Shown here in pieces: positions 41,237-52,388 of a stretch of 64,000 nt of DNA. This stretch comes from Pseudogymnoascus destructans (Eukaryota; Ascomycota; Leotiomycetes; Thelebolales; Thelebolaceae): positions 1,116,001 to 1,180,000 of the forward strand of contig NW_020167522.1 in NCBI RefSeq assembly GCF_001641265.1, in the 5' to 3' direction. Below the pieces are notes generated by a model, which worked only from the letters and a program-made list of their open reading frames with translations, made no database searches and was not told the origin of the DNA. Numbering within the stretch: the first letter of the stretch is position 1; each line of letters begins with the position of its first letter. Position numbers and translations under genes: made by a program.

Positions 41237-44200
41237 TCATTTTGGTTTCTGAGGGTATTTTCTGTGATATGCTTGGGTCACTTCTGGAGAATTTTCAAAG
41301 CTCTCTGCAGTATACCATGTCTCATCCGGTGGATAGTTCTTCCAAGCTGCCTTGTAGAAAAGCTTCTTTCGAATAACTTTTGAGTCGAGGATTTCGTCCA
41401 CTTCCCACTCCTCTTCGCCATTGACAATGACTGGAGGCTCTGGCTCCTGTTGCTGCCCTTCAATTGCATCATTCGAGTCAAGTCTTAATAGATTGGCATG
41501 AAATACTGGATGAATCTTCATGCTGTTTGGAAGTTTGAGCCGATATGCAACTTGCCCAATTCGCTCTAGAATTTCAAAAGGTCCCACTTGCTTGTGGTCT
41601 AGCTTCTTTGATGGCCTCTGTGTCTTTATATTTCGAGTTGAAAGCCATACTCTGTAACCCACTTGATAGCGTGGTGCAGGTTTCCTTTTCTTGTTCGCGA
41701 AATGTTCCATTTTTGCTTGCGAGAGCGTGATTTCATCCTGCAGAAACTCCCAAACCTTTGCCATGGTCTGAGCTATGTTCTTGTGCTCTTGTTTGGCTTC
41801 GTGATATGCTTGCTGCTCTGTATCGAAGCTCATTCTTGGTTCATAGCCCTTGTTCGCAAAAAACGCACTTGTCTTGGTTGCATCTGATGGCAAACTGTTG
41901 GCAGCAAACTCCGCCATGCACAAGTATGAAACCCAATTGTCTTGAAGATAGTTCACATGAGCTCGCAAGTAGCGTTCGAGCTCTGCATTGAATCGCTCAG
42001 TCTGTCCATCTGTTTCTGGGTGGAAGGCAGTTGAAAGTTTGGCCGAAATTTTCCAAATTTTGCAGAGCAAACTCCAGACTTCTGCAATGAACTGAGGACC
42101 TCTGTCTGATATTATCGAGTTTGGTAGACCATGGTGCTTCCATACATGTCGAAGTAAGAGCTGTGCTGTAGCTTCTGCAGTAGTCCCTTCTTGCCCAGCG
42201 AAACACGGAATGAAATGTCTTTCTTTCGTCAACCTGCATGCAACAACCAAGATAGCATTGTTCCCTTCACAGAGTGGTAATCCTGTCACGAAATCCATTG
42301 ATATATCCATCCATGGTCGACTGTCAATAGGGATTGGTTGTAGAAGTCCATTGTAGGAATCTCGAGATGGTTTCGATCTTCGACAACTATGGCAGTTTTT
42401 GATATATCGAATTATTGTTTTGTCCATGTTTGGCCAGTAATAGTGCTGTTTTATGACTCGCAGCATCTTTTCAGCTCCTGGATGTCCCATAGAAGGTTGT
42501 TCATGAACTTCTCTCAACAAGTCCACCTGAATGGTTTCTGGCACCCAAACTCTATTTTGATATTCTAGCATGCCGTTTTTGAGTTCGCAATAAGCCAATG
42601 CAACATCTTTGCTTGTTCGATCACCATTCTCAAGCTTCTGTAGTGTAGCCTTGCAGAATTTGTCTTCCAGTTGAGACTTTTGGATTTTCTCAAGAATTGT
42701 CATTTCTCTGATATGAGTTTCCACTGGAGCTAGCTGAGCTGTTTGGCCTTGTTCTTTGAGTTTCTGAATGTCTGGATGTAGCCTCGAAGGTGGTAGCAAC
42801 ACCTGAAGCTGTTGCTTTTGTCGATCATCCTCATCATTGCCTTCTGGTCTGTCACCAGGCCTTCGAGTCAAAGCATCTGCTTTTCCATTTTGCTTCCCAG
42901 GCCTATAGATGATCTGGAAGTTGTATCGAGAGAGGAATTCAGCCCATCGAGCTTGTCTTTTTGTCAGCTTCTTGGTGGACATGAAGTATTCCAAGCTTTT
43001 GTGATCAGACAAGACTTGGACTGGAAAATCTGTCCCTTCAAGTTCTGGTCTCCATGCTTCGAAACATCTGATGATTGCAAGCAATTCCTTGTCATATATC
43101 TCGTAATTGCATTCTGCAGGTGCTAGCTTTTTCGAGAAGTATGCAACTGGATGTAGAACCCCTTGATCATCTTTTTGTGACAAGACTCCTGATAAGATGA
43201 AGTCTGAGGAATCTGCTTCGACATAGGCTGTCTTGTTTCTATCGAAATGCCTCAAGACAGGAGCTTCTGTGACTGTTTGTTTCAACAGCTCGAATGCAGT
43301 TTGGCATTCATGAGTCCATTCGAATATCTGATCCTTTCTGGTAAGGTTCACCAATGGCCTCATGATGCTGGAGTAATTTCGGATGAACCTTCGATAGAAA
43401 TTGCAGAATCCAATGAAAGCTTGCATATCCCTGAGCGATTTTGGAGTTCGCCATTCCAATATAGTAGAAACCTTTGCAGGGTCCATGCGAATGCCATTGA
43501 CTCCCACGATGAGTCCTAGGAATTTGGTTTCTTGGACGAAAAACTCACATTTTGAGATATCTGCTTGCAGTCCAGCTTCTCGAAGCTTCTGTAGGACTTT
43601 CCTTATGTGCTCTGTATGCTCTGCTCGAGTAGCACTGTAGATAAGAATGTCATCCATGTATGCGGTGACGAATTGGTTGAGGTAATCCATGAGGGTTTCA
43701 TTCATGTACCTCTGGAATGTTGCTGGACCATTTGTGAGTCCGAAGGGCATGACCTTGTATTTGTAGGATCCAAATCGAGTTCTGAATGTAGTGAGGTCTT
43801 CATCTTCTTCTGTCTGCATTCGAATTCGATTGAAGGCATGTCGAATGTCCAGTTTGGTGAGATATTTTGCTCCTATGACTTGGGCCAGCGTTTCATCAAT
43901 GAGTGGTATGGGATATCGATCCTTTTTCGTTATGGCATTTAGCTTCCTGTAGTCAACACAGAATCGAAGACCACCACCTGGCTTTCTCACAAACATAATG
44001 GGTGAAGAGTATGGGGCTTTGCTTGCTTTAATGAACCCTTTTGGCAAGTGCTCGAAGACATATTCTTCAACCAAATCAAGTTCTTCCTTTGACATATTCC
44101 AGAGTGGTGCATATCCCAGCTTTGCATCACCTTCGAGTTCAATATGATGGTCTGAAGGTCAATGGGGAGGTAGCTTGTCTGCTGCCATTTTTGAAAAAAC

Positions 44201-44950
44201 ATCCAAAAATTCATGAAATTCCTTCGGAAGGATCAGTCGAGAGTCAATTTCTTCAGTTTTGGTCTTGTTCTTGTGCTCGATTATGTCCTTCATTGATATA
44301 GCAAAGACTTGAGCTCCTCTTTGCTTCATGAGCATTCGAAATGGTGCTGCGCCAATCATTGCTATGGTGCAAGGTTTTGGTTTTTCCACTTTCGGAGCAG
44401 GTTCCGGAGGAGGCATTTCTTTGGCTTTCTTCTTTGGCCTTTGTCTTTCGCTTTTAGATATAGGCTCTGTTTCGAGGGCTCGATCTGGTATAGAATGGTT
44501 GCAATAATCTCCAGTGAAGAGGACTTGATCATTGATCATATCGAGAACAACTCCATGTTGCTTCATCCAAGCTTTCCCGAGAATGATGGAATGTTTTCCC
44601 AGCGAAGTGATGAATAATGGACATAGGCTTTCCACATGCTCTCCCACTTGTAGTCGAGGATATATAGCATGTGTGATAGCAGGGGCAGCCTCTCCATTGA
44701 ATCCTTCAACTTGTTTTGGCTTCACAAGTTCGACTGGGGCTATCCCTTCGATTTCACATATTCTTTCTGCATCAGCAGCATTAATGAAGTTTCCACCTGT
44801 GGCACCAGTATCGATCAATGCATGGACAATAGCTTTGTATTTTCCTATTCTACAAGTAGCTAAGAAAGGGGTGTCCGGATCAAAACTGGATCTCGAGGAA
44901 GAAGCTGCAATTCTGGCTGCACTGCCTCTAGTGATGACTTGTCTAGAGGC
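41237..44950 (-). pseudogene. pol polyprotein of gypsy element 2, interrupted by one stop
   Basis: The protease part (from ~44900) has ALIDTGATGGNFINAADAE. A TGA at 44159-44161 cuts it after ADKLPPH. The frame continues through SDHHIELEGDAKLGYAPLW to the Met at 44095 and then 952 uninterrupted residues. RT has FVRKPGGGLRFCVDYRKLN and YMDDILIYS, RNase H has YVEADSSDFILSGVLSQ, and integrase has HPGAEKMLRVIKQHYYW with CHSCRRSK and SDRGPQF. A C-terminal chromodomain, EWEVDEILDSKVIRKKLFYKAAWKNYPP, targets integration in this class. The single stop fits a CGA-to-TGA change, so the copy is nearly intact. Pol is in a different frame from gag, which implies programmed frameshifting. Confidence 0.93.
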
Positions 44951-46266
44951 TATTCGTTTTCCGAATCGATGATAGACTCAGCTGTAGATACTTCATTCAC
45001 TTGAGCTTTGAGCTTCTGGGGACAGTCTCGAGCTCGATGTCCATTTTGTCGGCATATGAAGCATTTCCCAAGTTTCATGAGCATTTCTTTTGCTGGATCT
45101 TGATGCGGTGGTCGATACAGCTTCTGCGTCTTGTTTTGCATGTTCGAATCCATTGTAGGTTGAGGGATTGAAGTTTGAAGTGCCTGGCCCTGATTTTGAG
45201 TTTGGCCCATGTTGTTCGAAAATGACTTTGGCTTCCTTTTGTCTTCCTGTTCCTTGATCTGCTAAATGTTCTGGTCGATGAGCATATATTTCTTTGCAAA
45301 CTCGTGAAGTGTAGTAGCTCCAACTTCATCCACTAAGGCTTTCTGCATCTGTTGGTTGACTTTGAAGCGCAAGTCATCCAGCAAAGTTTCTTCAGAGTAA
45401 TCAAGCTCTGTCGTGAGCCTTTGGAACTCAGCCCAGAACACTGCAAAGGTGTTGTTTCTCTGATACAGCTTTCGATACTCAGTTTGAGCTGTGTGCCTTC
45501 GATCGGGATCACTGAAGACTTTTTCCAAAAGTTTGAGAATTTCTTCTGCTGTCTGCAATTTGTTTGTAGACTTTGGTCGAAGCCTTGGATTGACATGTCG
45601 AACTGCCAGTCCTCCCAGTCGACTCTGAATGTAGCTCATTTGTAAAGTCTGTGTTGGAAAATGATCAATGTTGGCTTCGAGCTTGAGGCGAATTTTCACA
45701 ACCCAGTCTTCAAATGCTGGCTCTATCCCATCTGTGAGGATTGGAGGGTCTGGAATCCGAGCTGACAGTCGACTGTGAGAGTGGTGTCCTGGTTCATTCT
45801 TCAGAGCTTGTTGGGTTTGCTTTTCAAGATATTTCTGAATTGTTTGTTGCTCTGTGATTTGTTGCTCGTTGCTCTGGATCAGTTCCTGTAACTGGAGAAT
45901 GGCATCATCCTTTTCAGCCAGTATCGAATTTGAGTCCTCTGCTAGGGCCAAATAGTCCCGAAGAATGTTCTTGTGCAAAGTCCATGCCATTTTCTGGTTG
46001 GCGACAGATAGTTTCTGGAATTCGTCAAAGGTTTCAACATTCCATTCAGCCTTTTCATGTCGATTTGCAAGTATAGATTCATGTCTCTCTTGAGCTGTTT
46101 TGCCCAGAGTGTGAAGGAAGGTTTCGGATTTGAAATTAGGATCATGAAGTTCATTGGTTTGGTTTGCAGAGCTTGGAATTGATGCTCCTTCTGCCAGGGA
46201 TTCCTGGTCTTGTTCTGGATCATTTCGAGCTACCATTGCAGCTTTTTCTTCAGCTGTATAAGCCAT
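44950..46266 (-). pseudogene. gag of gypsy element 2, interrupted by one stop
   Basis: The frame starts MAYTAEEKAAMVARNDPEQ and includes a coiled coil rich in Gln (LQELIQSNEQQITEQQTIQK). The gag core follows, with IKLEANIDHFPTQTLQMSYIQ-like sequence and LYQRNNTFAVFWAEFQRL. A TAG at 45262-45264 interrupts it after MLIDQNI. The same frame continues to the zinc knuckle CFICRQNGHRARDCPQ and ends SENE at 44950. The stop fits a CAG-to-TAG change. Confidence 0.88.
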
Positions 46267-46618
46267 AGCGAGTTGCTATTTCAATTTCGGTTTATATCGT
46301 CAAGTCAGACACATATTGCCAAAGGCCCTATTGTGCAGTTGTTGGCCGTAGGAGCCACTCGAGAGGAGCGCACTTCCCTCACAGTTATATCCTTGTCGAG
46401 GGAGCGTTGTAAAAGGTCTGACTTGCGAAGGTGGTGTGTGTGTGTCGAGCTGACTGTCAAAAGCCAACTTTGAGGGGTTGCCTCGAGATCGTCCTGGAAT
46501 CGACTTCAGGATAAGGTTTCTGGTTCTGGGGTTTTCAAAGAGTGGATTTCGATTTCGATTTCAGAAGAGGGTTCAGCTCAAAGAGCAGGAAAAGAGGTAT
46601 AAGAGAGATTGAGTTTTA

Positions 46619-46871
46619 TGTCACGGTTCACCAAGGCATAGGGCGCCAGTTGGGTATTATGAATTAAACTCAATCTAGAGAAGAAAGGAAAGAGAAGAAG
46701 AGCACTCGAGCAGTGGCTCGATCTATATACAGCTATTGTGGAGTGAATTCTCTTTAGCGAGACCAGTTCTGAGAATTCACTCCACAACTGAAAACTTCGC
46801 TCCAACCCCGGAAAGCTCCCCACACCCCTGAACCCCCACTCGAGCTGCAAGGTGCACTTGATATCGTAACA
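46619..46871 (-). repeat. 5' LTR of gypsy element 2
   Basis: 253 bp, TGTCACGGTTCACC...ATCGTAACA, with an internal inverted repeat GTGGAGTGAATTCTC / GAGAATTCACTCCAC. Confidence 0.9.
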
Positions 46872-48342
46872 TGGAGTGTATTTGGCATGGTGTACTCAAC
46901 ACAATATCCAGCCACAGGATATTTATAACTTTGATGAGACTGGTTTTCGTGTTGGAGTAGCACCAGGGGAGGATGTAATAGTTCCTGTATCTATTACAGA
47001 AGTATGTATAATTCAGTACTTGTAACTTAATACAATTAAACTGACACTATTAAAGATGTATGTTCCAATGGCCGAAAACTGCAAATCTATTACCGTGATT
47101 GAGTCAATCTGTGCTGTTGGACAAGTGCTTCCACCAATTATCATTGTACAAGGACGACAACATATGGCATCTTGGTATAATGAGAAATTGACTGGCGATG
47201 AGCTTGTATTACTTTCAGACTCAGGATATACCAATAGCGAGCTCGCAATGCTATATTTGGAGCATTTTATCATTCATACAGGAGCTGGGCCTGATAAACC
47301 TCTAAAGGTCCTCCTTATGGACAGCCATATCAGTCATACAACACCAGAGTTCGTTATACGGGCAACTTCAATGAATATCCATCCATATCCGCTTCCTTCG
47401 CATCTTACGCACATTATGCAGCCACTTGATGTTGGTGTTTTTCAACCTTATAAACACTGGCACAAGAAGGCAATTCAATATGCTATGCGTAATCTTGATA
47501 TTGATTATAATATAGCTTCATTCTTTCAGGATTTGAACGAAATCCGCCAGCAGACGTTCAAGAAAGGAACAATCATTAGGTCCTTTCGTGAAGCTGGAAT
47601 GTGGCCAATCAATTCTAAAGAAGCTCTCAAGAAAATGAAAGTTTATACGATTTGTGAGCGCACTCTTGATCCTCCACAAATTCCACAGACTCCAACAAAA
47701 TTTGTGCATTCTGAGCTCAAATTACGGCACTGGCAAAGTAAAATACCCTGTCTTTTGTCTAGTCCTTCAGCACGAGAATGGGATTCTTGGGCACGTGGTA
47801 CAGAAAATGTACTTGTTCAAGGAGAACTGGCTATTCTACAGTATGATTTATTATCTACAAAAGTAGCTAATCAACAGAAGGCGAAGCTCAAAAGCCGCTC
47901 TGTCGCTCAAGCAAATACTGGTCCATTAACTGCTAAGGATGCATGGAAAAAGATTAATGACAAGGCTAGAAAAGACAAGGAAATTCAAGAGCGAAGGGCG
48001 AAATACAAAGCACGAGTAGTGCTTAATAAAGTCAAAAAGGAGCTTCATATTCGTGGAGTTGAGGCCCGTAAAGCAGAGCTTTCAAGAAAGCGGCAAGTTA
48101 GCCAGATGTTAAAGGCGAAGGAGGAGGTGCCTTCTGATTTACTTATTCCAATTCCAGATCCAGAAAAAATTGCGCAGGAATCAGAGCTTCAAGAAAAAGC
48201 CAATACTCAATTAATTTCAACGATGGGGTACGAATCACACGCTGACGACGACGACGAGACAGGATTTATAAGATTCAGTGGATTGGATACAGACCTATTT
48301 GTGGACAGGGAGGACGAAAATTTAGACCCAGGGTTGTTTTAA
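46872..48342 (+). pseudogene. pogo-like transposase lacking its N-terminus
   Basis: The frame enters from the gypsy LTR with HNIQPQDIYNFDETGFRVG, holding the first catalytic Asp. An intron with GTATGT donor, CTGAC branch and AAAG acceptor ends at 47055. The frame then runs 428 codons to 48342 with VLLMDSHISHTTPEF (second Asp), HIMQPLDVGVFQPYKHW (third Asp) and FREAGMWPINSKEALKKM. The C-terminal half is lysine-rich and coiled, ending in an acidic DDDDETGFIRFSGLD. The helix-turn-helix region is missing, and it is not found on the far side of the gypsy element either. The catalytic part itself has no stops. Confidence 0.85.
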
Positions 48343-49548
48343 ATTTGGGAATAGCTTTAATTTTATCATATGATTCAATCACTCAATTGCTGGTATAGTT
48401 GTTTAGATAGTGGTTGTATTAGATTCTACATAGTTATGATATCTGGTAGGCTTCAACTCGCTTTCAGGCTTTAACTCGCTTTCGCCGACCACCTGTAGGG
48501 TGGTCGGTGCGAACACCGACGATTAAACGGGATGAGAAATAATCGGCTTGTCTGCACATATCACGACAATCTCAAAAATTCATGGTGATAACAATTATTA
48601 AATAACGTCTACATAATACGGCTTTACTATCAGAATTGCTTCTGAGGTCGAAATCAGCTGGCTCAGCGACATGCCTCGCAGCATGTTTACCCACAGCTCT
48701 CATCTTGCCATGAACTGTCGTGGGCTCGGGCAGTAATACGTAAAATAACCAAGCGACCTACAGCTCTGTCTAGTAGATATTAGACCTCTAAGTGCTAAGG
48801 AAAGAAGCTATAAAAGTTTTAAGCAAGGCGCTGTATGTCTAACAAAATGATACCAAGACGACAAGATATCCCAAACCGCACTAGCCGCACCCTAATACGG
48901 GCGCTCCCGCACCGTATTAGCAGGCGCCGCAACCCGATTCGCTCAGCTTGCGGTAGTCAAATACCCAGCGATTTAGAGTGAGAAGCGCAGCGTCGGATTG
49001 CGATGACCCTGCACATGGAATTCGCTGTAGATCATGTCGTGCAGGGACGCCGGCGCCGTGTCTCCAGCTGGTGGAATACACTAGGTGGGTGTAGATATTA
49101 GCGATTATGGATGGGGTGCAGATATATCTCGCTTGTCTGTTGCTTCCTGAAGAACTGTAGAGACATTTGCCAACTCACCGGTTTAAGGGTATTAGGTATG
49201 GGAAGAAGTGGTTGCGTGTGATGGCCCACTTGCCGATGGATGAAAAGCAGAAGGTAGAGAAAGCGGTAAGGCTACGCGCAACTCAAACCCCGAGAGGGAG
49301 AAAAAGAGATGTCATATTTCCATCTGATAGGCGGTACATACTACAACACATAGGAAACAGATACAGAATCTTCCATCTGATAGGAGGTACATACTACAAC
49401 ACATAGGAAACAGATACAGAATCACAAAAGATAACGCCTGCCGCCCAAGCTCCTTGCCCATTTACCATTCCCCGCTTGCGCGCCACATAACCATGAAAAA
49501 CCCCCATCTAACTCGACCCGTCGTGATACCCACCCCAAAGCCGCCCCA
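48343..49548. other. Intergenic region with a hairpin and a short tandem duplication
   Basis: Near 48485-48520 CCGACCACC and GGTGGTCGG form a hairpin, perhaps the old pogo end. 49321-49426 is a 53-bp unit repeated twice in tandem (CATCTGATAGGmGGTACATA...) with two or three differences. No gene is recognised. Confidence 0.5.
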
Positions 49549-51128
49549 TCAATCTGCCATAATCATCCACCCCACCCCTCCCACGAGTCCCGCAAGAATC
49601 ACCGCCGTCACAACCCCAGCACCAGCTTTGTCTCCAGTCGTCGGGGTCCAGTCGTTAATTAACGACGCCGCGGTTTTAGCGTTGCTACCCGTCTTGTAGT
49701 TACCCTGGCTCGTCCCACCAGTAGTATTAGTGACGGGCCCAGGAGTCTGTCCAATCAGTGTACTCTGGATCACTTCAAGCGCCGACATCTCCTCGCCCAC
49801 TCCCGTGGTCCCGTCCCAGACGCCCGTCTGCCCGTTATGCACCCACCGCAACCCGCAGGCTCGGCCTTTGACCCCGCCAGTGCACTGCGCAGCTGCGGCT
49901 TTGGCGGAGGTTAAGAGGAATTTGGAGATGGTATCGGCGGTGAAGGGGGCTACTTTGGAGGTTGCGGCCATCCAGCGGGTTATGTAGGCTTTGAATGATT
50001 TCTGGTCCGTGTTGCAGGAGGCGGGCTCGGTGAGCTCGCAGTCGCGTTCGATGATGATGCCGGTGGCGGCGTCGCTGAATACTTTGATGGAGCGGTCGAG
50101 GAGGCCTTGGACACGGGCTTTCCAGATGTCGGATTTGGTCTAGTGGCGGTGTTAGTTGGATGGATCGCGCGTGGAGTTTGGTGACGGGGGGGGGGGGGAG
50201 TATACTTACGATGTTATACATAGTAGCAGCACCAAGAATCCAGACTCCGGCATTGTAACTATATTGGACATGGTTGATCGACGTACAGTTGCTTAGATCA
50301 TCCGTACCATCATAGATATTGAACTGCGCATCAATGAGGCCAATACTTTGTGTCCACTCCCAAGTCTTCTCGGCCCAATTTGAGTACGTATCATTTCCGG
50401 TGTACCTGGCCAGTCGGGAACCGAGGTTGAAAAAGCAGCCGTTGGAAATGGCATTCTTGTAGTCGTATCCGACGTTGAATCGGAAAATCTGCCATTTAAG
50501 ACCACCGTTACAATGAGCATCGTCCCAGCGCGAAGCTTGGGTGTAGAACACGGCCTGTGCGAGAGCGAGCCACTGTGGTTGATCCTTTGGAGGATTGGGG
50601 AAGTTGTATTCCGCGGCCGTCATCGCGGCCATTCCCCAGAAGCCTTAAAGGGTGTAAGTAAATGCATGTGAGAAGGTATAGTTCTATTAACCTTGGTCAT
50701 CGTTTCCCAGTGCTTTTGTTTGGTTGGTGGGCATGTAGTCTCGATCATTGCCAACCTGGAAGACCAGAGCTTGTGATATAGCTTCGTTGTAGGAATTGTC
50801 GCCTGTTATATGCCAGTAGTCGAGCATGGTGTTCCACATGGCACCAGCCTGCCACCAGAAGTATCCGGACGGAGGCTGTTCGAGGAGCCCCGGGATGTTA
50901 TACTGTCCAGATTGGTTTCCTGTGTAGTAGCTCATCAAATCGAATGCGATGGAGGATGCGGCAGTCTTCACGGAAGCTAGAACGATGTTAGACAAATAAC
51001 TCAACTTGCGTAACTGTGGGCTGGAGTCGAGACATACCTGGCGAGGTGAAGTCAACTTCAATAGCGACCGCATGGCCCAAGAAGCCCGCAGCAGCCGTAG
51101 CGAGAGCGAAGAAGCTGCCCGTCTTCAT
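49549..51128 (-). CDS. GH76 alpha-1,6-mannosidase, Dfg5/Dcw1-like cell-wall enzyme
   Basis: Exons 51128-51038, 50976-50692, 50643-50210 and 50139-49549 encode 466 residues. Introns are 61, 48 and 70 nt; the third includes a run of 13 C (G on the plus strand). Residues 1-22 form a signal peptide ending GHAVA. The GH76 (alpha/alpha)6 barrel follows, with GYFWWQAGAMWNTMLDYWH, the catalytic Asp pair in ALGNDDQGFWGMAAMTAAEY, WDDAHCNGGLKWQ and SNGCFFNLGSRLARYTG. The C-terminus is a small-residue linker plus a hydrophobic segment (VVTAVILAGLVGGVGWMIM), as in GPI-anchored Dfg5/Dcw1 proteins, which are thought to link GPI-mannoproteins to wall glucan. Length and domains are normal, and all catalytic features are present. 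Confidence 0.94.
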
Positions 51129-52388
51129 CCTGGATGATTTTCAAAATGCTCAGGATAATAGTAGTCGTCGGCCCCACAAGGAGCGTCGTCGTCGTTGTTG
51201 GGGTCGGAATACGAGGCACCAGAGGGTATAGATCGTCAAAGTCGATAAATCGCCAATATGAGGTCGAGGGTACAAAACGAATGGAATATATGAATACACA
51301 CAAAGTGTAGCAGATATCTCAAAGGTTATGAGAGGAGGGACGCCAAGAAATGAGCGGAGTCGTGACAAAAAGCTTCATAACTGGGGTGGGGGGGCTAGTA
51401 GATCAGGGTTGATGGACAAGGGATTCTGGGGTAAGCGTGGTGCTCAAACCGACCGTCGTTTGGGGGATGAGAAAGGCGTTAATTGGCTCAGAAGTGGGTA
51501 TGGGACGGGTATGGGACGGGTATGGGACGGGGGAGATTTGCTGCACAGCCATGACAAAAGTACGGTATTGTACAGTACGTATTGTACCCTAGCAACCTCG
51601 TAAACCGTTTCACTAACAGATCACCATAATTACAGTACTCATAATTAGGTACTCTCACCTCTGTCGACCAATGAACAAAAGTAAATATGGATCTCAACTC
51701 GTATAAAATGATAAAATGATACGATAAATAAAATAATACAATGATACAATGATGCGATTAAATAATACAATGATAAAATGGCAAAATAGCATCAAAGTAA
51801 CAAATACTTGAAGGGTTAATTAACTTCTTGCTCCAGAGTTATTTAAGGTACAGCCTACTCGAGTACTAGCGCATGATGCGGGTCCACCATCTTCCTTCCA
51901 TCTCCATCTCCACCAAAAAACACTTCCGGCGGCGGCACTTAAGTATAGAGTCACGTGATACACTCAACAACCATCAACCTGCACCACGTGATTTATCATA
52001 TGATCGCATCACATCTCGCTCAGGCACGGACCAGCTATAGAGCTCCTGATTGGTCATCTTTCATCAAATATCTGGAGTCATCGAGGTTCGCGAACCACCC
52101 CCTCCATCCCATACCCATACATATCGATCTTTCATGGAGGCGACGGCCTCAACTCTACTGTAACCCGAACAAAATCACCATCGACACAATACACGTCTAT
52201 TTGCGACACCCAATACACTCTATCCGAAAAAATTTCGATATTATTCATCGCCAGAATCCGAATCACAACTCAATCTCTCCGAATCTTCTCCGATTCTCGT
52301 CGCCTTTAAAAACGCCGTGTCTACCCAGAGCCACAGCGAGGCGACCAGACTCGGCACCGGCACAACTTCCCACAACAACGCCTAACAC
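51129..52388. promoter_or_regulatory. Divergent promoter region between GH76 and the ankyrin-RCC1-BTB gene
   Basis: The two genes start away from each other. 51695-51790 is a low-complexity AT-rich run of AATGATA/AATAATACAATG-like units. 52230-52388 is the probable 5' UTR of the plus-strand gene. GGTATGGGACG repeats three times in tandem near 51496-51530. Confidence 0.5.

Larger units (their letters stand above)
40923..46871 (-). mobile_element. Ty3/gypsy LTR retrotransposon 2 (chromodomain type)
   Basis: LTRs are 40923-41159 (237 bp) and 46619-46871 (253 bp). They differ by about four substitutions and a ~16-base indel that removes one arm of a hairpin (GTGGAGTGAATTCTC). Flanks are GCTAA on the left and TGGAG on the right, so there is no target duplication. 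Coding runs right to left with gag and pol in different frames. Confidence 0.93.
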
